Assembly: GCF_014636865.1 (NCBI RefSeq)
Contig: NZ_BMER01000001.1
Span: 2,282,718 to 2,346,717, forward strand
Source: Parapedobacter pyrenivorans
Lineage (GTDB): Bacteria > Bacteroidota > Bacteroidia > Sphingobacteriales > Sphingobacteriaceae
Direction of reading: 5' to 3'
DNA length: 64,000 nt
The notes under the pieces are model-generated. The model had not been told where the DNA came from. It ran no database searches and saw only the letters and a list, made by a program, of their open reading frames with translations. This document shows positions 36,611-46,052 of this stretch, piece after piece. Position numbers and translations under genes: made by a program. Numbering within the stretch: the stretch's first letter is position 1; each line of letters starts with the position of its first letter.

Positions 36611-37351
36611 ATGCCCATGAAAAAATCTTATCAACTTGAGGTATGCGCGAATTCGATAGCCTCGGCTTTGGCGGCTCAGGAGGGTGGGGCCGACCGGGTG
36701 GAATTTTGCCAAAATCTTGAAATGGGCGGAACGACTCCTTCATTGGGGCAGATTTGGCTCGCGCGTGCCGGATTAAGCATCGGTATGCATGTGCTGATCC
36801 GCCCACGGGCGGGCGATTTCCTGTATACCGACCTTGAGTTCGAGGAAATGAAGGCAGATATTCTCTTTTGTAAAGAGGCGAAATGTGATGGGGTGGTGAT
36901 CGGGCTGCTGCAAGCCAATGGAAGCGTGGATGCAGTACGTACGGCGGAACTTGTAGCACTGGCACACCCCCTGCATGTAACGTTTCATCGGGCATTCGAT
37001 GTATGCCGCGAGCCATTTGAAGCGTTGGAAACGATTATTGCGAGCGGCTGCGCCCGGTTGCTTACTTCTGGTATGAAAAATACGGCTTGGGAGGGCGGCA
37101 GGCTGATTAAAACATTGGTAGACCAGGCTGGAGGCCGGATCGAAGTTATGCCGGGTTCGGGTATCAATGAGCACAATATTGCGGATGTGGCGATGGCGAC
37201 AGGCGCAACGGCATTCCACTCATCCGCAAAGGTAGCCATTGCAAGCGGAATGACTTATGTAAATGATGCGATAGTGGGAATGGGCGAAGGGGGATGGGTG
37301 TCCTCCAAAGAAAAAATCCGCCAATTGGCGGATATCTTGCAAAACCTTTGA
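36611..37351 (+). CDS. cutC: CutC family protein
   Basis: A 246-residue TIM-barrel protein, historically linked to copper homeostasis; its true enzymatic role is unsettled. The start LEVCANSIASALAAQEGGADRVEFC, the MHVLIRPRAGDF strand and the RLLTSGMKNTAWEG and IEVMPGSGIN motifs are typical. A cysteine in EVCANS is conserved in the family. It is a single gene; a small basic protein gene converges on it. Confidence 0.95.
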   Translation: MPMKKSYQLEVCANSIASALAAQEGGADRVEFCQNLEMGGTTPSLGQIWLARAGLSIGMHVLIRPRAGDFLYTDLEFEEMKADILFCKEAKCDGVVIGLLQANGSVDAVRTAELVALAHPLHVTFHRAFDVCREPFEALETIIASGCARLLTSGMKNTAWEGGRLIKTLVDQAGGRIEVMPGSGINEHNIADVAMATGATAFHSSAKVAIASGMTYVNDAIVGMGEGGWVSSKEKIRQLADILQNL

Positions 37352-37380
37352 TTGACGGGCATGTGCCCGCCAAGCCGGTC

Positions 37381-37563
37381 CTATTTTTTCGATTCAGAAA
37401 CCAGTTTATCCAACACGTCGTTATTTTTAACGATTTGACTGCCGGCTGGCATCTTCGATCGGCTACCTGTTTCGAGGTTGCGGCCAAGTTTCAAAAACTG
37501 CACTTGGTTTTTTGCTACCACTTTATTTCTTCTGTCTTTCCGTTTTAAGCGTGTAACTCCCAT
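37381..37563 (-). CDS. Small basic conserved protein
   Basis: 60 residues, strongly basic: MGVTRLKRKDRRNKVVAKNQ, then QFLKLGRNLETGSRSKMPAGS. It resembles a small protein found in many Bacteroidota and may bind nucleic acid or ribosomes, judged by charge only. I do not know a characterised function. It lies 32 bases downstream of tRNA-Cys on the same strand and could be in its transcript. Confidence 0.75.
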   Translation of the reverse strand: MGVTRLKRKDRRNKVVAKNQVQFLKLGRNLETGSRSKMPAGSQIVKNNDVLDKLVSESKK

Positions 37564-37595
37564 TTTCTTTATTTTTTTTTACTATCGTATAAACG

Positions 37596-37666
37596 AGGTC
37601 GGAAGCGGATTCGAACCGCTGTAAAAGGTTTTGCAGACCTCTGCCTAGCCACTCGGCCACCCGACC
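37596..37666 (-). tRNA. tRNA-Cys (GCA anticodon)
   Basis: Minus-strand cloverleaf: acceptor GGTCGGG/TCCGACC (one G-U pair), anticodon stem GAGGT/ACCTT with loop CTGCAAA (anticodon GCA), T-loop TTCGAAT and discriminator U, the identity base of tRNA-Cys. CCA is not encoded. Confidence 0.95.
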
Positions 37667-37683
37667 CTCTTTCTAAAGGACTG

Positions 37684-37691
37684 CAAAGCTA
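37684..37691 (-). promoter_or_regulatory. -7 promoter box of tRNA-Cys
   Basis: Reads TAGCTTTG on the minus strand, 17 bases before the first base of the tRNA. Confidence 0.55.
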
Positions 37692-37910
37692 AGATAAATT
37701 ATTGATAATCGGAAAGGACTACGCATATAATTGTGTTACCTCTGTTTTTTGATCCAAGTGTATAATAATCCATACACTTGAAACTGGATCATGTTGTTGT
37801 GTTATTTGTTGATAACTAACTGGTTAGTCAGTTTGTTGAGATTGTGGCGCATATCTTGCAATTTACGTCACTGTTTAAAAAAGGTTTTAGACATTAAAAG
37901 TAGAAAACAT

Positions 37911-38555
37911 ATGAAAAAGTTAGTATTAGCAATAGCAATGTTAGGCGTTTCGATAGGCGCTTTTGCTCAAGGGCAACCGATGGGGTTTGGTATTAAAGCA
38001 GGTGTGAATTTCCCAAAGTATAATTTTTCGGGTGGCAGCACCACGATGGAAACAGATGCTTCCACCAATTTTCATGTAACCGCGTTTCTGGATGCACCTA
38101 TCTTTACAGACTATTTATATGTGCAGCCAGGATTATCTTTGCAGGGGAAGGGCGCTAAGTTTGCTGAGGGTTCGTTCTTTGGGGAGGATTATCGGGTTAC
38201 ACAGAATACAATGTGGCTGGAGGTGCCGGTAAATATTGTCGCTAAAGCACCGACTGGACAGGTCGGTCACATATTTGTAGGCGCAGGTCCATACTTGGGT
38301 TTTGGCTTATCTGGAAAGAATAAGCTCTCCGGTGAGGATAGTTCGACAGATTTAGGCGATTTTAAGTTTGGCAATGACGAGGACCAAAAAGGCCTCGACT
38401 TCGGGTTGAACTTTATTGCGGGATATCAGCTTAACAGTGGACTAATGATTCACGGTGGCTATGGATTGGGATTGACCAACCTGATGCCTGACGGAGGTGG
38501 TGATGTAAAGCAAACCAACCGTGTATGGACGATAGGACTGGGATTTGCGCTATAA
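37911..38555 (+). CDS. Outer-membrane beta-barrel (porin/PorT-like) protein
   Basis: I start it at ATG 37911, where a clean signal peptide begins (MKKLVLAIAMLGVSIGAFAQ); a longer reading from 37791 would bury it. The mature 190 residues alternate polar and hydrophobic residues in strands (FGIKAGVNFPKYNF, YLYVQPGLSLQGKGA, GHIFVGAGPYLGFGLSG, GLMIHGGYGLGLTNL) and end in TIGLGFAL, the C-terminal strand needed for barrel insertion. Size fits an eight-strand OmpX/PorT-like barrel. The role is unknown. Confidence 0.88.
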   Translation: MKKLVLAIAMLGVSIGAFAQGQPMGFGIKAGVNFPKYNFSGGSTTMETDASTNFHVTAFLDAPIFTDYLYVQPGLSLQGKGAKFAEGSFFGEDYRVTQNTMWLEVPVNIVAKAPTGQVGHIFVGAGPYLGFGLSGKNKLSGEDSSTDLGDFKFGNDEDQKGLDFGLNFIAGYQLNSGLMIHGGYGLGLTNLMPDGGGDVKQTNRVWTIGLGFAL

Positions 38556-38572
38556 GTAGGTAGGGTAACCGT

Positions 38573-38622
38573 TTTAAAACACAAAGTGCTCGCCGAATTC
38601 GGCGAGCACTTTGTGTTTTAAA
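38573..38622. terminator. Perfect 50-nt palindrome, bidirectional terminator
   Basis: Every base of 38573-38597 pairs with 38598-38622 around an AATT centre. The inner GC-rich part GTGCTCGCCG is flanked by AAACACAAA/TTTGTGTTT, so both strands end in T-rich tracts. It lies between the convergent barrel and rpsJ genes and would stop both. Confidence 0.85.
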
Positions 38623-38633
38623 CGAAACCATCA

Positions 38634-38936
38634 CACTTTGATTTCCACTTCCACGCCGCTTGGCAGTTCGAGTTTCATCAATGCATCCACTGTTTTTGAA
38701 TTGGAGCTGTAAATGTCCAACAGCCTTTTGTAAGCACAGAGTTGGAATTGCTCACGCGCCTTTTTGTTCACGTGTGGTGAACGCAAAACGGTGTAAATCT
38801 TCTTCTCGGTAGGCAAGGGGATAGGTCCGCTTACCACAGCGCCTGTAGGTTTTACAGTTTTAACGATTTTCTCGGCAGATTTATCTACTAAGTTGTAATC
38901 GTACGATTTCAATTTGATTCTGATTCGTTGGCTCAT
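38634..38936 (-). CDS. rpsJ: 30S ribosomal protein S10
   Basis: Full length, 100 residues from ATG 38936 ([18 protein letters not shown]); the ATG nine bases upstream would add residues unlike the family. Motifs [30 protein letters not shown] are typical. Its stop is close to 38631. It is the last gene of the rpsL-rpsG-fusA-rpsJ cluster: the usual follow-on genes rplC, rplD and so on are not present here. Confidence 0.97.
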
Positions 38937-38999
38937 GTTATTCAATTAAAAGTAAAGCTGCCTGTTAGAGCTATTAACAACAGGCAGCGGGAGTTAAAT

Positions 39000-41114
39000 T
39001 TATGCGTTTACTTTGCCTTTGGCTTTGGCAATCACTTCCTCTTGTACGTTTTTCGGCGCTTCTGCATAGTGATCAAATTCCATAGTGGAAGTCGCACGTC
39101 CTGATGTGATCGTACGTAATTGAGTCACATACCCAAACATCTCCGAAAGGGGTACCAGCGCTTTGATCACCTGCGCACCTGCGCGTGTATCCATGCCTTG
39201 CAATTGGCCGCGGCGGCGGTTAAGATCGCCCATTACATCACCCATGTTTTCTTCGGGAGTAAGCACCTCGATTTTCATGATGGGCTCCAAAAGAACGGGT
39301 CTACATTTTGGCAACGATTCGCGGTATGCGGTGCGGGCAGCGATTTCAAACGACAAAGAGTCGGAGTCGACCGCATGGAAAGACCCATCAATAAGGCGTA
39401 CTTTCAACGCGGTAAGCGGGAATCCGGCCAATACCCCGTTTGCCATAGAAACTTCGAATCCTTTTTGCACCGAAGGAATGTATTCCTTTGGGATAGCACC
39501 ACCCACGATTTCATTGATAAATTGCAACGGTGATTTGCTGATGTCGTAGTCTTCATCTACCGGTGATATGACAAACTGGATATCCGCAAATTTACCGCGG
39601 CCACCGGTTTGCTTCTTGTAAACCTCACGATGTTGAACGGTTCCGGTAATTGCTTCTTTGTACGCTACCTGAGGTGCTCCCTGGTTTACCTCTACTTTAA
39701 ATTCGCGTTTCAAGCGGTCAATCAGGATGTCCAAGTGAAGTTCACCCATTCCGGAAATAACGGTTTGCCCGGTCTCTTCATCCGTTTTAACGCGGAATGT
39801 AGGATCTTCTTCGGCCAATTTACCCAGTCCGACACCTAATTTGTCGACATCTGCCTGGGTTTTAGGTTCAATAGCCAATCCAATAACAGGCTCCGGGAAA
39901 TTCATGGATTCCAATACAATCGGATGCTTTTCATCGCACAGGGTATCGCCCGTCTTAATGTCTTTAAAGCCCACAACCGCGCCGATATCACCCGCACTGA
40001 TATTCGGAATCGGATTTTGTTTGTTGGCGTGCATTTGGAAGATACGTGAAATACGTTCTTTGCTGTCTGCGCGGGTGTTGTATACATAAGAGCCGGCTTC
40101 CAGGTTACCTGAATATACCCGGATAAAGCATAAGCGGCCTACAAACGGATCTGTTGCGATCTTGAAGGCCAAGGCAGAAAAGGGCTCCTTCACGTCTGGT
40201 TTACGCAATACTTCGGCTTCCGTACGCGGATCGGTACCCTTGATGCCTTCTTGATCTACTGGTGATGGCAACAATTCCATGACGAAATCAAGCATGGTCT
40301 GCACGCCCTTATTTTTAAAGGAAGATCCACATACCATGGGTACAATGGAATTATCCAATACCGCTTTACGCAGGGCATCCAAGACCTCACGCTCTGTAAT
40401 GGAATTGGGATCATCAAAGAACTTCTCCATTAATGATTCATCATACCCAGCCACTGATTCAAGCAATTTCTCACGCCATTCAGCCACTTCATCGAGCATG
40501 TCGTCAGGGATGGGTACCTCGGTAAAGGTCATCCCTTTGTCTTCTTCATTCCAAACAATACCGCGGTTGTTGATCAAATCGACTACGCCTTTGAAATTAT
40601 CCTCAGAACCGATTGGTAATTGGAGTGGCACGGCCTCTGAACCCAGCATTTCCTTGACCTGCTTTACAACTTTAAGGAAATCTGCACCGGATCGGTCCAT
40701 TTTATTCACGAAACCTATTCGAGCAACGTTGTAGTTGTTGGCCAGTCGCCAGTTCGTTTCGGACTGTGGCTCGACGCCATCAACTGCTGAGAATAAAAAG
40801 ACCAGACCATCCAACACCCGTAATGAACGGTTTACTTCAACGGTGAAGTCAACGTGCCCGGGTGTATCGATGATGTTCATGTGGTATTTTTGGCCCCTGT
40901 AATTCCAATTTACGGTCACAGCGGCCGATGTAATCGTAATCCCGCGCTCTTGTTCCTGGGCCATCCAATCCGTGGTGGCAGCACCATCATGGACTTCACC
41001 TAGCTTGTGGCTCATGCCCGAGTAGAACAATATCCGTTCGGTAGTGGTGGTCTTGCCGGCGTCGATGTGCGCTGCAATTCCGATGTTTCTTGTATATTTT
41101 AAATCCCTTGACAT
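39000..41114 (-). CDS. fusA: Elongation factor G
   Basis: Translocation GTPase, 704 residues from ATG 41114 ([29 protein letters not shown]). G1 is [10 protein letters not shown]2 [14 protein letters not shown]3 DTPGHVDF, G4 NKMDRSG. Domains II-V follow, with [10 protein letters not shown] and [10 protein letters not shown] longer reading from 41147 adds 11 atypical residues. It follows rpsG and precedes rpsJ on the minus strand. Confidence 0.98.
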   Translation of the reverse strand: MSRDLKYTRNIGIAAHIDAGKTTTTERILFYSGMSHKLGEVHDGAATTDWMAQEQERGITITSAAVTVNWNYRGQKYHMNIIDTPGHVDFTVEVNRSLRVLDGLVFLFSAVDGVEPQSETNWRLANNYNVARIGFVNKMDRSGADFLKVVKQVKEMLGSEAVPLQLPIGSEDNFKGVVDLINNRGIVWNEEDKGMTFTEVPIPDDMLDEVAEWREKLLESVAGYDESLMEKFFDDPNSITEREVLDALRKAVLDNSIVPMVCGSSFKNKGVQTMLDFVMELLPSPVDQEGIKGTDPRTEAEVLRKPDVKEPFSALAFKIATDPFVGRLCFIRVYSGNLEAGSYVYNTRADSKERISRIFQMHANKQNPIPNISAGDIGAVVGFKDIKTGDTLCDEKHPIVLESMNFPEPVIGLAIEPKTQADVDKLGVGLGKLAEEDPTFRVKTDEETGQTVISGMGELHLDILIDRLKREFKVEVNQGAPQVAYKEAITGTVQHREVYKKQTGGRGKFADIQFVISPVDEDYDISKSPLQFINEIVGGAIPKEYIPSVQKGFEVSMANGVLAGFPLTALKVRLIDGSFHAVDSDSLSFEIAARTAYRESLPKCRPVLLEPIMKIEVLTPEENMGDVMGDLNRRRGQLQGMDTRAGAQVIKALVPLSEMFGYVTQLRTITSGRATSTMEFDHYAEAPKNVQEEVIAKAKGKVNA

Positions 41115-41249
41115 AATGCTTTGAGATAATCCGCTCGACGCGGACATATGTTTTCAAAATCGCACAATAAAAAATACACCGATTTTGTCGGATGTTGTTG
41201 TTTCCTTCCAAATCGGTGTATATTCATCTGTGCTACTTTATTAAAAATC

Positions 41250-41717
41250 CTAAAACCTGAAGTGCGAGAACGCCTTGTTGGCTTCAGCCATCCGGTGGGT
41301 GTCTTCTTTTTTCTTCACGGCAGCGCCTTCACCTTTGGATGCTGAAATGATTTCAGCGGCTAGCTTTTCATACATGGTTTTTTCACCACGTCTACGGGCA
41401 TAGCTGATCAACCATTTCATGCCCAGGGCAACCTTGCGTTCCGGTCGTACTTCCGTAGGGACCTGAAAGTTGGCTCCGCCTACGCGGCGAGATTTTACCT
41501 CCACAGCTGGCATGACATTATTCAACGCTTTTTTCCACGTCTCTAGGCCATTTTCATTGGTTTTCTTTTCAACCAAATCCATCGACTTATAAAATATGGT
41601 ATAGGCAAGCGACTTCTTGCCATCGATCATCATGTTGTTTACAAAACGAGTTACCTGTACTTCATTAAACTTTGGGTCAGGTAAAATGATCCGTTTCTTT
41701 GGTTTTGACTTTCTCAT
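41250..41717 (-). CDS. rpsG: 30S ribosomal protein S7
   Basis: 155 residues, full length, starting [17 protein letters not shown]. Motifs [41 protein letters not shown] and [19 protein letters not shown] are typical. It starts 19 bases after rpsL. S7 of enterobacteria represses this operon by binding its mRNA; no such site is proven here. Confidence 0.98.
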   Translation of the reverse strand: MRKSKPKKRIILPDPKFNEVQVTRFVNNMMIDGKKSLAYTIFYKSMDLVEKKTNENGLETWKKALNNVMPAVEVKSRRVGGANFQVPTEVRPERKVALGMKWLISYARRRGEKTMYEKLAAEIISASKGEGAAVKKKEDTHRMAEANKAFSHFRF

Positions 41718-41736
41718 CCTATTGTCCTCCGTTTAA

Positions 41737-42150
41737 TTATTTCTTGCCCTTACCTTTTGCTGGAGCTGCCGCCTGTCCCGGTTTCGGACGCTTGGTTCCG
41801 TATTTTGAACGACGTTGGTTCCGTCCTGCAACGCCTGAAGTATCCAACGCGCCACGGATGATGTGATAGCGAACACCTGGCAAGTCCTTTACCCGTCCAC
41901 CACGGATCAATACAATCGAGTGCTCTTGCAAGTTGTGACCCTCGCCGGGGATGTATGCGTTTACTTCTTTGCCATTGGTAAGGCGTACACGCGCCACTTT
42001 ACGCATTGCTGAGTTTGGTTTTTTAGGGGTAGTGGTATACACACGTGTGCATACGCCTCTTCGCTGTGGACAGCTGTCCAACGCTGGAGACTTACTCTTG
42101 TCTTCCAGAGCTACTCTACCTTTTCTAACTAATTGTTGAATAGTAGGCAT
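41737..42150 (-). CDS. rpsL: 30S ribosomal protein S12
   Basis: 137 residues: [43 protein letters not shown] and [21 protein letters not shown]. The two lysines that confer streptomycin sensitivity (in TPKKPNSA and GGRVKDLP) are both wild type. First gene of the str cluster, with the promoter box at 42200-42207. Confidence 0.98.
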   Translation of the reverse strand: MPTIQQLVRKGRVALEDKSKSPALDSCPQRRGVCTRVYTTTPKKPNSAMRKVARVRLTNGKEVNAYIPGEGHNLQEHSIVLIRGGRVKDLPGVRYHIIRGALDTSGVAGRNQRRSKYGTKRPKPGQAAAPAKGKGKK

Positions 42151-42199
42151 TTACCGTTTTTTAATTTTTGCTTTTATCCTAAACTTATTTTAAGGACGG

Positions 42200-42207
42200 C
42201 AAAGGTA
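42200..42207 (-). promoter_or_regulatory. -7 promoter box of the str operon
   Basis: Reads TACCTTTG on the minus strand, 49 bases before ATG 42150. It lies in the loop of an inverted repeat (42181-42189 with 42207-42215, AAACTTATT/AATAAGTTT). Confidence 0.6.
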
Positions 42208-42303
42208 ATAAGTTTATTTTTGATTATCAAGGGGTTTGTGAAAATAAGGATGCCCCGTGTTCCATGGGAGGAAACGAAACAACGGTTGTTTTCGGAACGT
42301 TGC

Positions 42304-43002
42304 TTAGAGCTCCTCAAGCACAACTTCGATGCCGGAGTAATATAGTGTGGTTTTGCCTTCATAACCCGAATCTGTACCCACTAGGAGCCATAAAACTCCC
42401 CGATGGTCGGTCTCAGCAGAAAACTCCCCTGTTCGCGTAATGTTGGTATAGACGTATTCGTCTGTGCCATTTGCAACGTCACCAATCACCACCATGTCTT
42501 CGCCATCCGTGCAGCATTGTTGGATTTTGCCAATGTTCATACGGTAAAAGTTGTTTTCATCCGGTGATGATTGGGGCTGTTCAACCGTAAGCCCGACACC
42601 GATGCCTACAGATTCGCCCGGAGCCCCCCCGGCACCCACACCGCCGCTCCGGGCATCGGAGGCGAGATGCACGGTAAACCGGCCGTGGTACCGAACCCCG
42701 GGTTTAAGCCCCTGTACCCGTTTGGTGAGGTACATGAAAAGGTCGTCGCTGCGGTTCATACCCGAAATTCGATAAGCGGACTCGTCTTCATCCAATGGTG
42801 GTGGCAGCGGTGCAATTCCTTCCTCCAATTCGTAGATATCGACATTATCGCCGCTGTATTCAGAAAACCCCGCTTGCCAACCGTCTTTGCTTTCCGAAAA
42901 ATTGGAAATGACGGTAATGACTTGGGGGGATTGATCATTTTTTATACAGGATCCACATATGGATAGCAAAAAAGCCATCCCGCTGAAAAGCAAATGCTTC
43001 AT
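42304..43002 (-). CDS. Hypothetical lipoprotein
   Basis: A 232-residue protein with a lipoprotein signal (MKHLLFSGMAFLLSICGSC). The mature part is beta-rich, with a Gly-rich stretch (ARSGGVGAGGAPGESVGIGVG near 115-135) and a CC pair (QQCCTDGED). The pattern (DGWQAGFSEYSGDN, YRISGMNRSDDLFMYLTKRVQGLKPG) resembles carbohydrate-binding-like jellyroll domains, but I do not recognise a family. It stands alone, downstream of the region that holds tmRNA. Confidence 0.7.
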   Translation of the reverse strand: MKHLLFSGMAFLLSICGSCIKNDQSPQVITVISNFSESKDGWQAGFSEYSGDNVDIYELEEGIAPLPPPLDEDESAYRISGMNRSDDLFMYLTKRVQGLKPGVRYHGRFTVHLASDARSGGVGAGGAPGESVGIGVGLTVEQPQSSPDENNFYRMNIGKIQQCCTDGEDMVVIGDVANGTDEYVYTNITRTGEFSAETDHRGVLWLLVGTDSGYEGKTTLYYSGIEVVLEEL

Positions 43003-43193
43003 AATTTTTTTGCCTTTTTAACCAATAATTAATTACTGTTTCCCTTGTAAGAAAAACGGTTGGGTTTGGTGATTGTTTTGTAAAAAATAAAAAAGACTAC
43101 TTTCGACTCAGCTAAATGAATACCGTTCGCTGATGCTCAATTGCTTTTTTTGTTTGCAGCGTCCCTGCAAGTCCGCTTTGCAATGCATAAATA

Positions 43194-43220
43194 AAAAGCC
43201 CCGACTTGTCGGGGCTTTTT
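43194..43220 (-). terminator. Terminator of tmRNA
   Basis: Arms AAAAAGCCCCGAC and GTCGGGGCTTTTT with a 2-base loop, just after the tmRNA 3' end on the minus strand. T-rich on both strands. Confidence 0.88.
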
Positions 43221-43231
43221 TATTTGTTTTG

Positions 43232-43596
43232 TGGAGTCGGAGAGATTCGAACTCTCGTCCAGCCATGGTGCAATATACGCTTTCTACATGCTTAGCTTCC
43301 ATTTGATTGTTGGGAAAGGGAAGGCTGGACGCTTGCCTATACCTTTTTCCTTAGTTGCTTTATCTCGCCAGCTAGTCACAACGCCAAGCTGGCCAGTTCC
43401 ATAATTCGATGCCCCTGATGCTACGCTACGGAACCAAGCGCAAGCGGGACAAAAGCTGAGCTAATTCTAAATTAGGCAGCTAAGGCGTAATTATTTTCGC
43501 CATTTAGAAAGTTGAAAGTTCGGATTAAAGCGCAATACTTACAACGCGCTGCATGCTTACATAATCACCGCCATCCTGTCAATTCCGGTCGACCCC
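43232..43596 (-). ncRNA. ssrA: Transfer-messenger RNA (tmRNA)
   Basis: Rescues stalled ribosomes and tags the nascent chain for proteolysis. The ends pair as a tRNA acceptor (GGGGTCG with CGACTCC), with a T-arm GAGAGTTCGAATCTCTC near the 3' end; CCA is not encoded. The tag frame lies at 43472-43504 on the minus strand and reads NGENNYALAA and stop, the Bacteroidota-type tag. About 365 nt. The terminator at 43194-43220 follows. Confidence 0.95.
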
Positions 43597-43613
43597 AAAT
43601 ATGTAATAGGGTA

Positions 43614-43621
43614 CAAAGGTA
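43614..43621 (-). promoter_or_regulatory. -7 promoter box of tmRNA
   Basis: Reads TACCTTTG on the minus strand, 17 bases before the mature 5' end. Confidence 0.55.
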
Positions 43622-43657
43622 CGGAATTGCTGGCAGATAGTGAAATGCTGTTCCCGA

Positions 43658-44539
43658 TTATTTGATGGCAGTATGAGTGTTTAACAGCCCGTTGTAGTAA
43701 GCAACCTGAGCGGGGCTTAATCGCGTACTGTTGGTGCTGAGGTATACGGGTACTAGCTTGTTAAGCGCGTCCCAGTCCTCACGCATTTCCAGCAATTCGA
43801 TGGGCATGCGGTCGATGTAGGACGCAAGTGCAGGAGTGGCGTATTGGGACTTCGCTTGGCTAGTGAGTGAAACAACGTCCACAACCTGATCATTAAGGTG
43901 ATTAACAAATGTTTCTTGAAAGATAATGCCAGCCAGCTTCGTGCTACCGGACTCGCGTTCGAGAAGGAAAGTGAAGCCGGGGTCGCTGCTTCGGGTGGTG
44001 TGCCGCGCTATGAACCGCAGATCTGCTTCGGTAGGTTGTGCTGAAAGCGTTCCCAGATAGGCTTGCATAAACCGCGGGGCATTCGTGTCGTCGTCGGCAT
44101 CGGTGGCTCCGATGATCAGGTTGGTAAGCAGATCTGCTGATCGGTCACCGTTGTCAAAACGGGCTAATAGCGTGTAATATTGCGTGCGGGTATCCAAGGC
44201 GCGTTTTATTTTTACGGCCACTTCATACGGATACTTTTGGCCGGCTACCCGGTGTACCAACTCGCGTTGCTGATCGTAGATGAGGTAGCTGTCCCCATCG
44301 GATTTGCTGGCGTGCTTTTCGATAACGAAATGCCGGTTGAGGAATTGCGACAGGTATTTGTCGCCAAAAAGTGCCGAAAAGTTGCCACCCTGGGGTGCAT
44401 GGCTCACCACCAAAATCAATTTGTTTTCCAGTTCGGCCTGTTCTACAGTGTGTTTGGATGGGCGAATGTTTTTTGCTTGAGTAGCTCCGGCAACCGCAAG
44501 CAAGGATGCCAAAGCGGATGCAATGATTAAATTTTTCAT
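43658..44539 (-). CDS. Secreted thioredoxin-fold-like protein of unknown function
   Basis: A 293-residue protein with a signal peptide (about 1-22, VAGATQA). Residues about 30-130 look like a thioredoxin-like domain of the type in which a catalytic CxxC has been lost: LENKLILVVSHAPQGGNFSALFGDKYLSQFLNRHFVIEKH and YDQQRELVHRVAGQKYP. The second half is helical. With no CxxC no redox role can be claimed. It is a single gene on the minus strand, divergent from nothing nearby, and about 220 bases downstream of hisD. Confidence 0.7.
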   Translation of the reverse strand: MKNLIIASALASLLAVAGATQAKNIRPSKHTVEQAELENKLILVVSHAPQGGNFSALFGDKYLSQFLNRHFVIEKHASKSDGDSYLIYDQQRELVHRVAGQKYPYEVAVKIKRALDTRTQYYTLLARFDNGDRSADLLTNLIIGATDADDDTNAPRFMQAYLGTLSAQPTEADLRFIARHTTRSSDPGFTFLLERESGSTKLAGIIFQETFVNHLNDQVVDVVSLTSQAKSQYATPALASYIDRMPIELLEMREDWDALNKLVPVYLSTNSTRLSPAQVAYYNGLLNTHTAIK

Positions 44540-44759
44540 GTTCGTTGCGTTTAATTTTCTAACGTCGTTTTTAATTTCTAACGGTACGAAAATGAAAGTT
44601 CTGGGTGTAACGGCTTGTAGAATAATGCCTACAGCATATTCCTGTTAGTTTTAGACGGCTTGAATGGCTGCTGTTTTTCAGTTAGTTACAACATAGCCAG
44701 AGTTTCCGAAAAAATACGGTCGACTTTTGCTTTTGTAGTGGCTTGCCGACAAGGGGGGC

Positions 44760-46046
44760 TTATCTTAGCCGCACAGATACCGCATTTTTATGTGCCTGCA
44801 GCCCTTCAAGTTCAGCCAATATTTCCACGGTTGGACCGATATTCCGTAAACCTTCCGGTGTAATGTGCTGGAACGTAATCTTTTTGAGGAAAGAATCCAC
44901 GGACACGCCCGAATAGGAACGCGCAAATCCGCTCGTGGGTAGTGTGTGATTCGTGCCCGAAGCATAGTCGCCAACGCTTTCAGGAGTGAGATGGCCTACA
45001 AACACCGACCCCGCATTGCTGATCTTTCGTAACAAAGGTTCCCAGTCATCGGTCTGGATAATCAAATGCTCCGGAGCATAGCGATTGCTAAACGCAATGG
45101 CCTCGTCTAGGGTATTGCATTGTATCGCGTACGACTTGGCAATGGCTTTGGCCGCAACATCCTTGCGGGGCAACGCGGTAATCTGGGTATCGAGAGCCAA
45201 TTGTACTTCGTCAATTATGCGTTGGTCGGTACAAACCAACACGGCTTGGCTGTCAGCGCCATGTTCGGCTTGGGCCAGCAGGTCGGCGGCAATATATTGT
45301 GGGTTGGCCGTGCCATCAGCGATAATGAGCACTTCGGAAGGACCGGCGGGCATATCAATACTCACATGGGAAAGGCTTTGAACCAGGCTTTTGGCCTTGG
45401 TAACATATTGGTTGCCCGGACCGAATATTTTATCGACCCTTGGTACACTGGCGGTGCCATAGGCCATGGCGGCCACAGCTTGGGCACCACCTACTAAATA
45501 CACGGTGTTGATCCGGAGCAAATGCAAACAATAGGCAACATATCCGTTGATGCTGCCGTTTGCCTGGGGAGGGGAACACACGACGATTTCCTTGCAGCCT
45601 GCGATACGCGCTGGTACACCCAGCATCAAGAGCGTGCTCGGCAATACGGCAGATCCGCCCGGAATATATAGTCCCACCTTTTCAATCGGCCGCGGCTCAC
45701 GCCAGCATTTCACGCCGGGCATGGTCTCAACGGATCGCTCCTTGCGCAATTGGGTTTCGTGGAAACGGTGGATATTCGCAAATGCAATTTCCAGTGCACG
45801 CTGTTGGTCCCGGCCGATGGATGATGCCAAAGCACCGATTTCATCAGCGGTAAGCGTGAGGTTTTCTAACCGTACGCCATCGAACTTTTCTGTATAGTCC
45901 CTGAGGGCAGTGTCGCCGTTGGCTTTAACTTCGTCAATAATCGCAATGACTGACTGTTGTATCGCGTTAGATGGATCGGTATTCCGAGCCAGGAGCCTTT
46001 CAAAATCCGACGCCGTGAGTGCCTGGTATGGGTAAGTCGTCAACAT
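44760..46046 (-). CDS. hisD: Histidinol dehydrogenase
   Basis: 428 residues; performs the last two oxidations to histidine, using NAD and zinc. Motifs: the substrate-binding [44 protein letters not shown], and Zn/catalytic [12 protein letters not shown] and [13 protein letters not shown]. It starts six bases after hisG. The remaining his genes are not in this window. Confidence 0.97.
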   Translation of the reverse strand: MLTTYPYQALTASDFERLLARNTDPSNAIQQSVIAIIDEVKANGDTALRDYTEKFDGVRLENLTLTADEIGALASSIGRDQQRALEIAFANIHRFHETQLRKERSVETMPGVKCWREPRPIEKVGLYIPGGSAVLPSTLLMLGVPARIAGCKEIVVCSPPQANGSINGYVAYCLHLLRINTVYLVGGAQAVAAMAYGTASVPRVDKIFGPGNQYVTKAKSLVQSLSHVSIDMPAGPSEVLIIADGTANPQYIAADLLAQAEHGADSQAVLVCTDQRIIDEVQLALDTQITALPRKDVAAKAIAKSYAIQCNTLDEAIAFSNRYAPEHLIIQTDDWEPLLRKISNAGSVFVGHLTPESVGDYASGTNHTLPTSGFARSYSGVSVDSFLKKITFQHITPEGLRNIGPTVEILAELEGLQAHKNAVSVRLR

Positions 46047-46052
46047 GATGCC

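Noticed and set aside
37791-37910. Upstream extension of the barrel protein
   Set aside because: The signal peptide starts cleanly at ATG 37911.
43108-43302. Short frame over the tmRNA 3' end
   Set aside because: It overlaps the conserved tmRNA T-arm and terminator; the 'peptide' is a by-product of the RNA gene.
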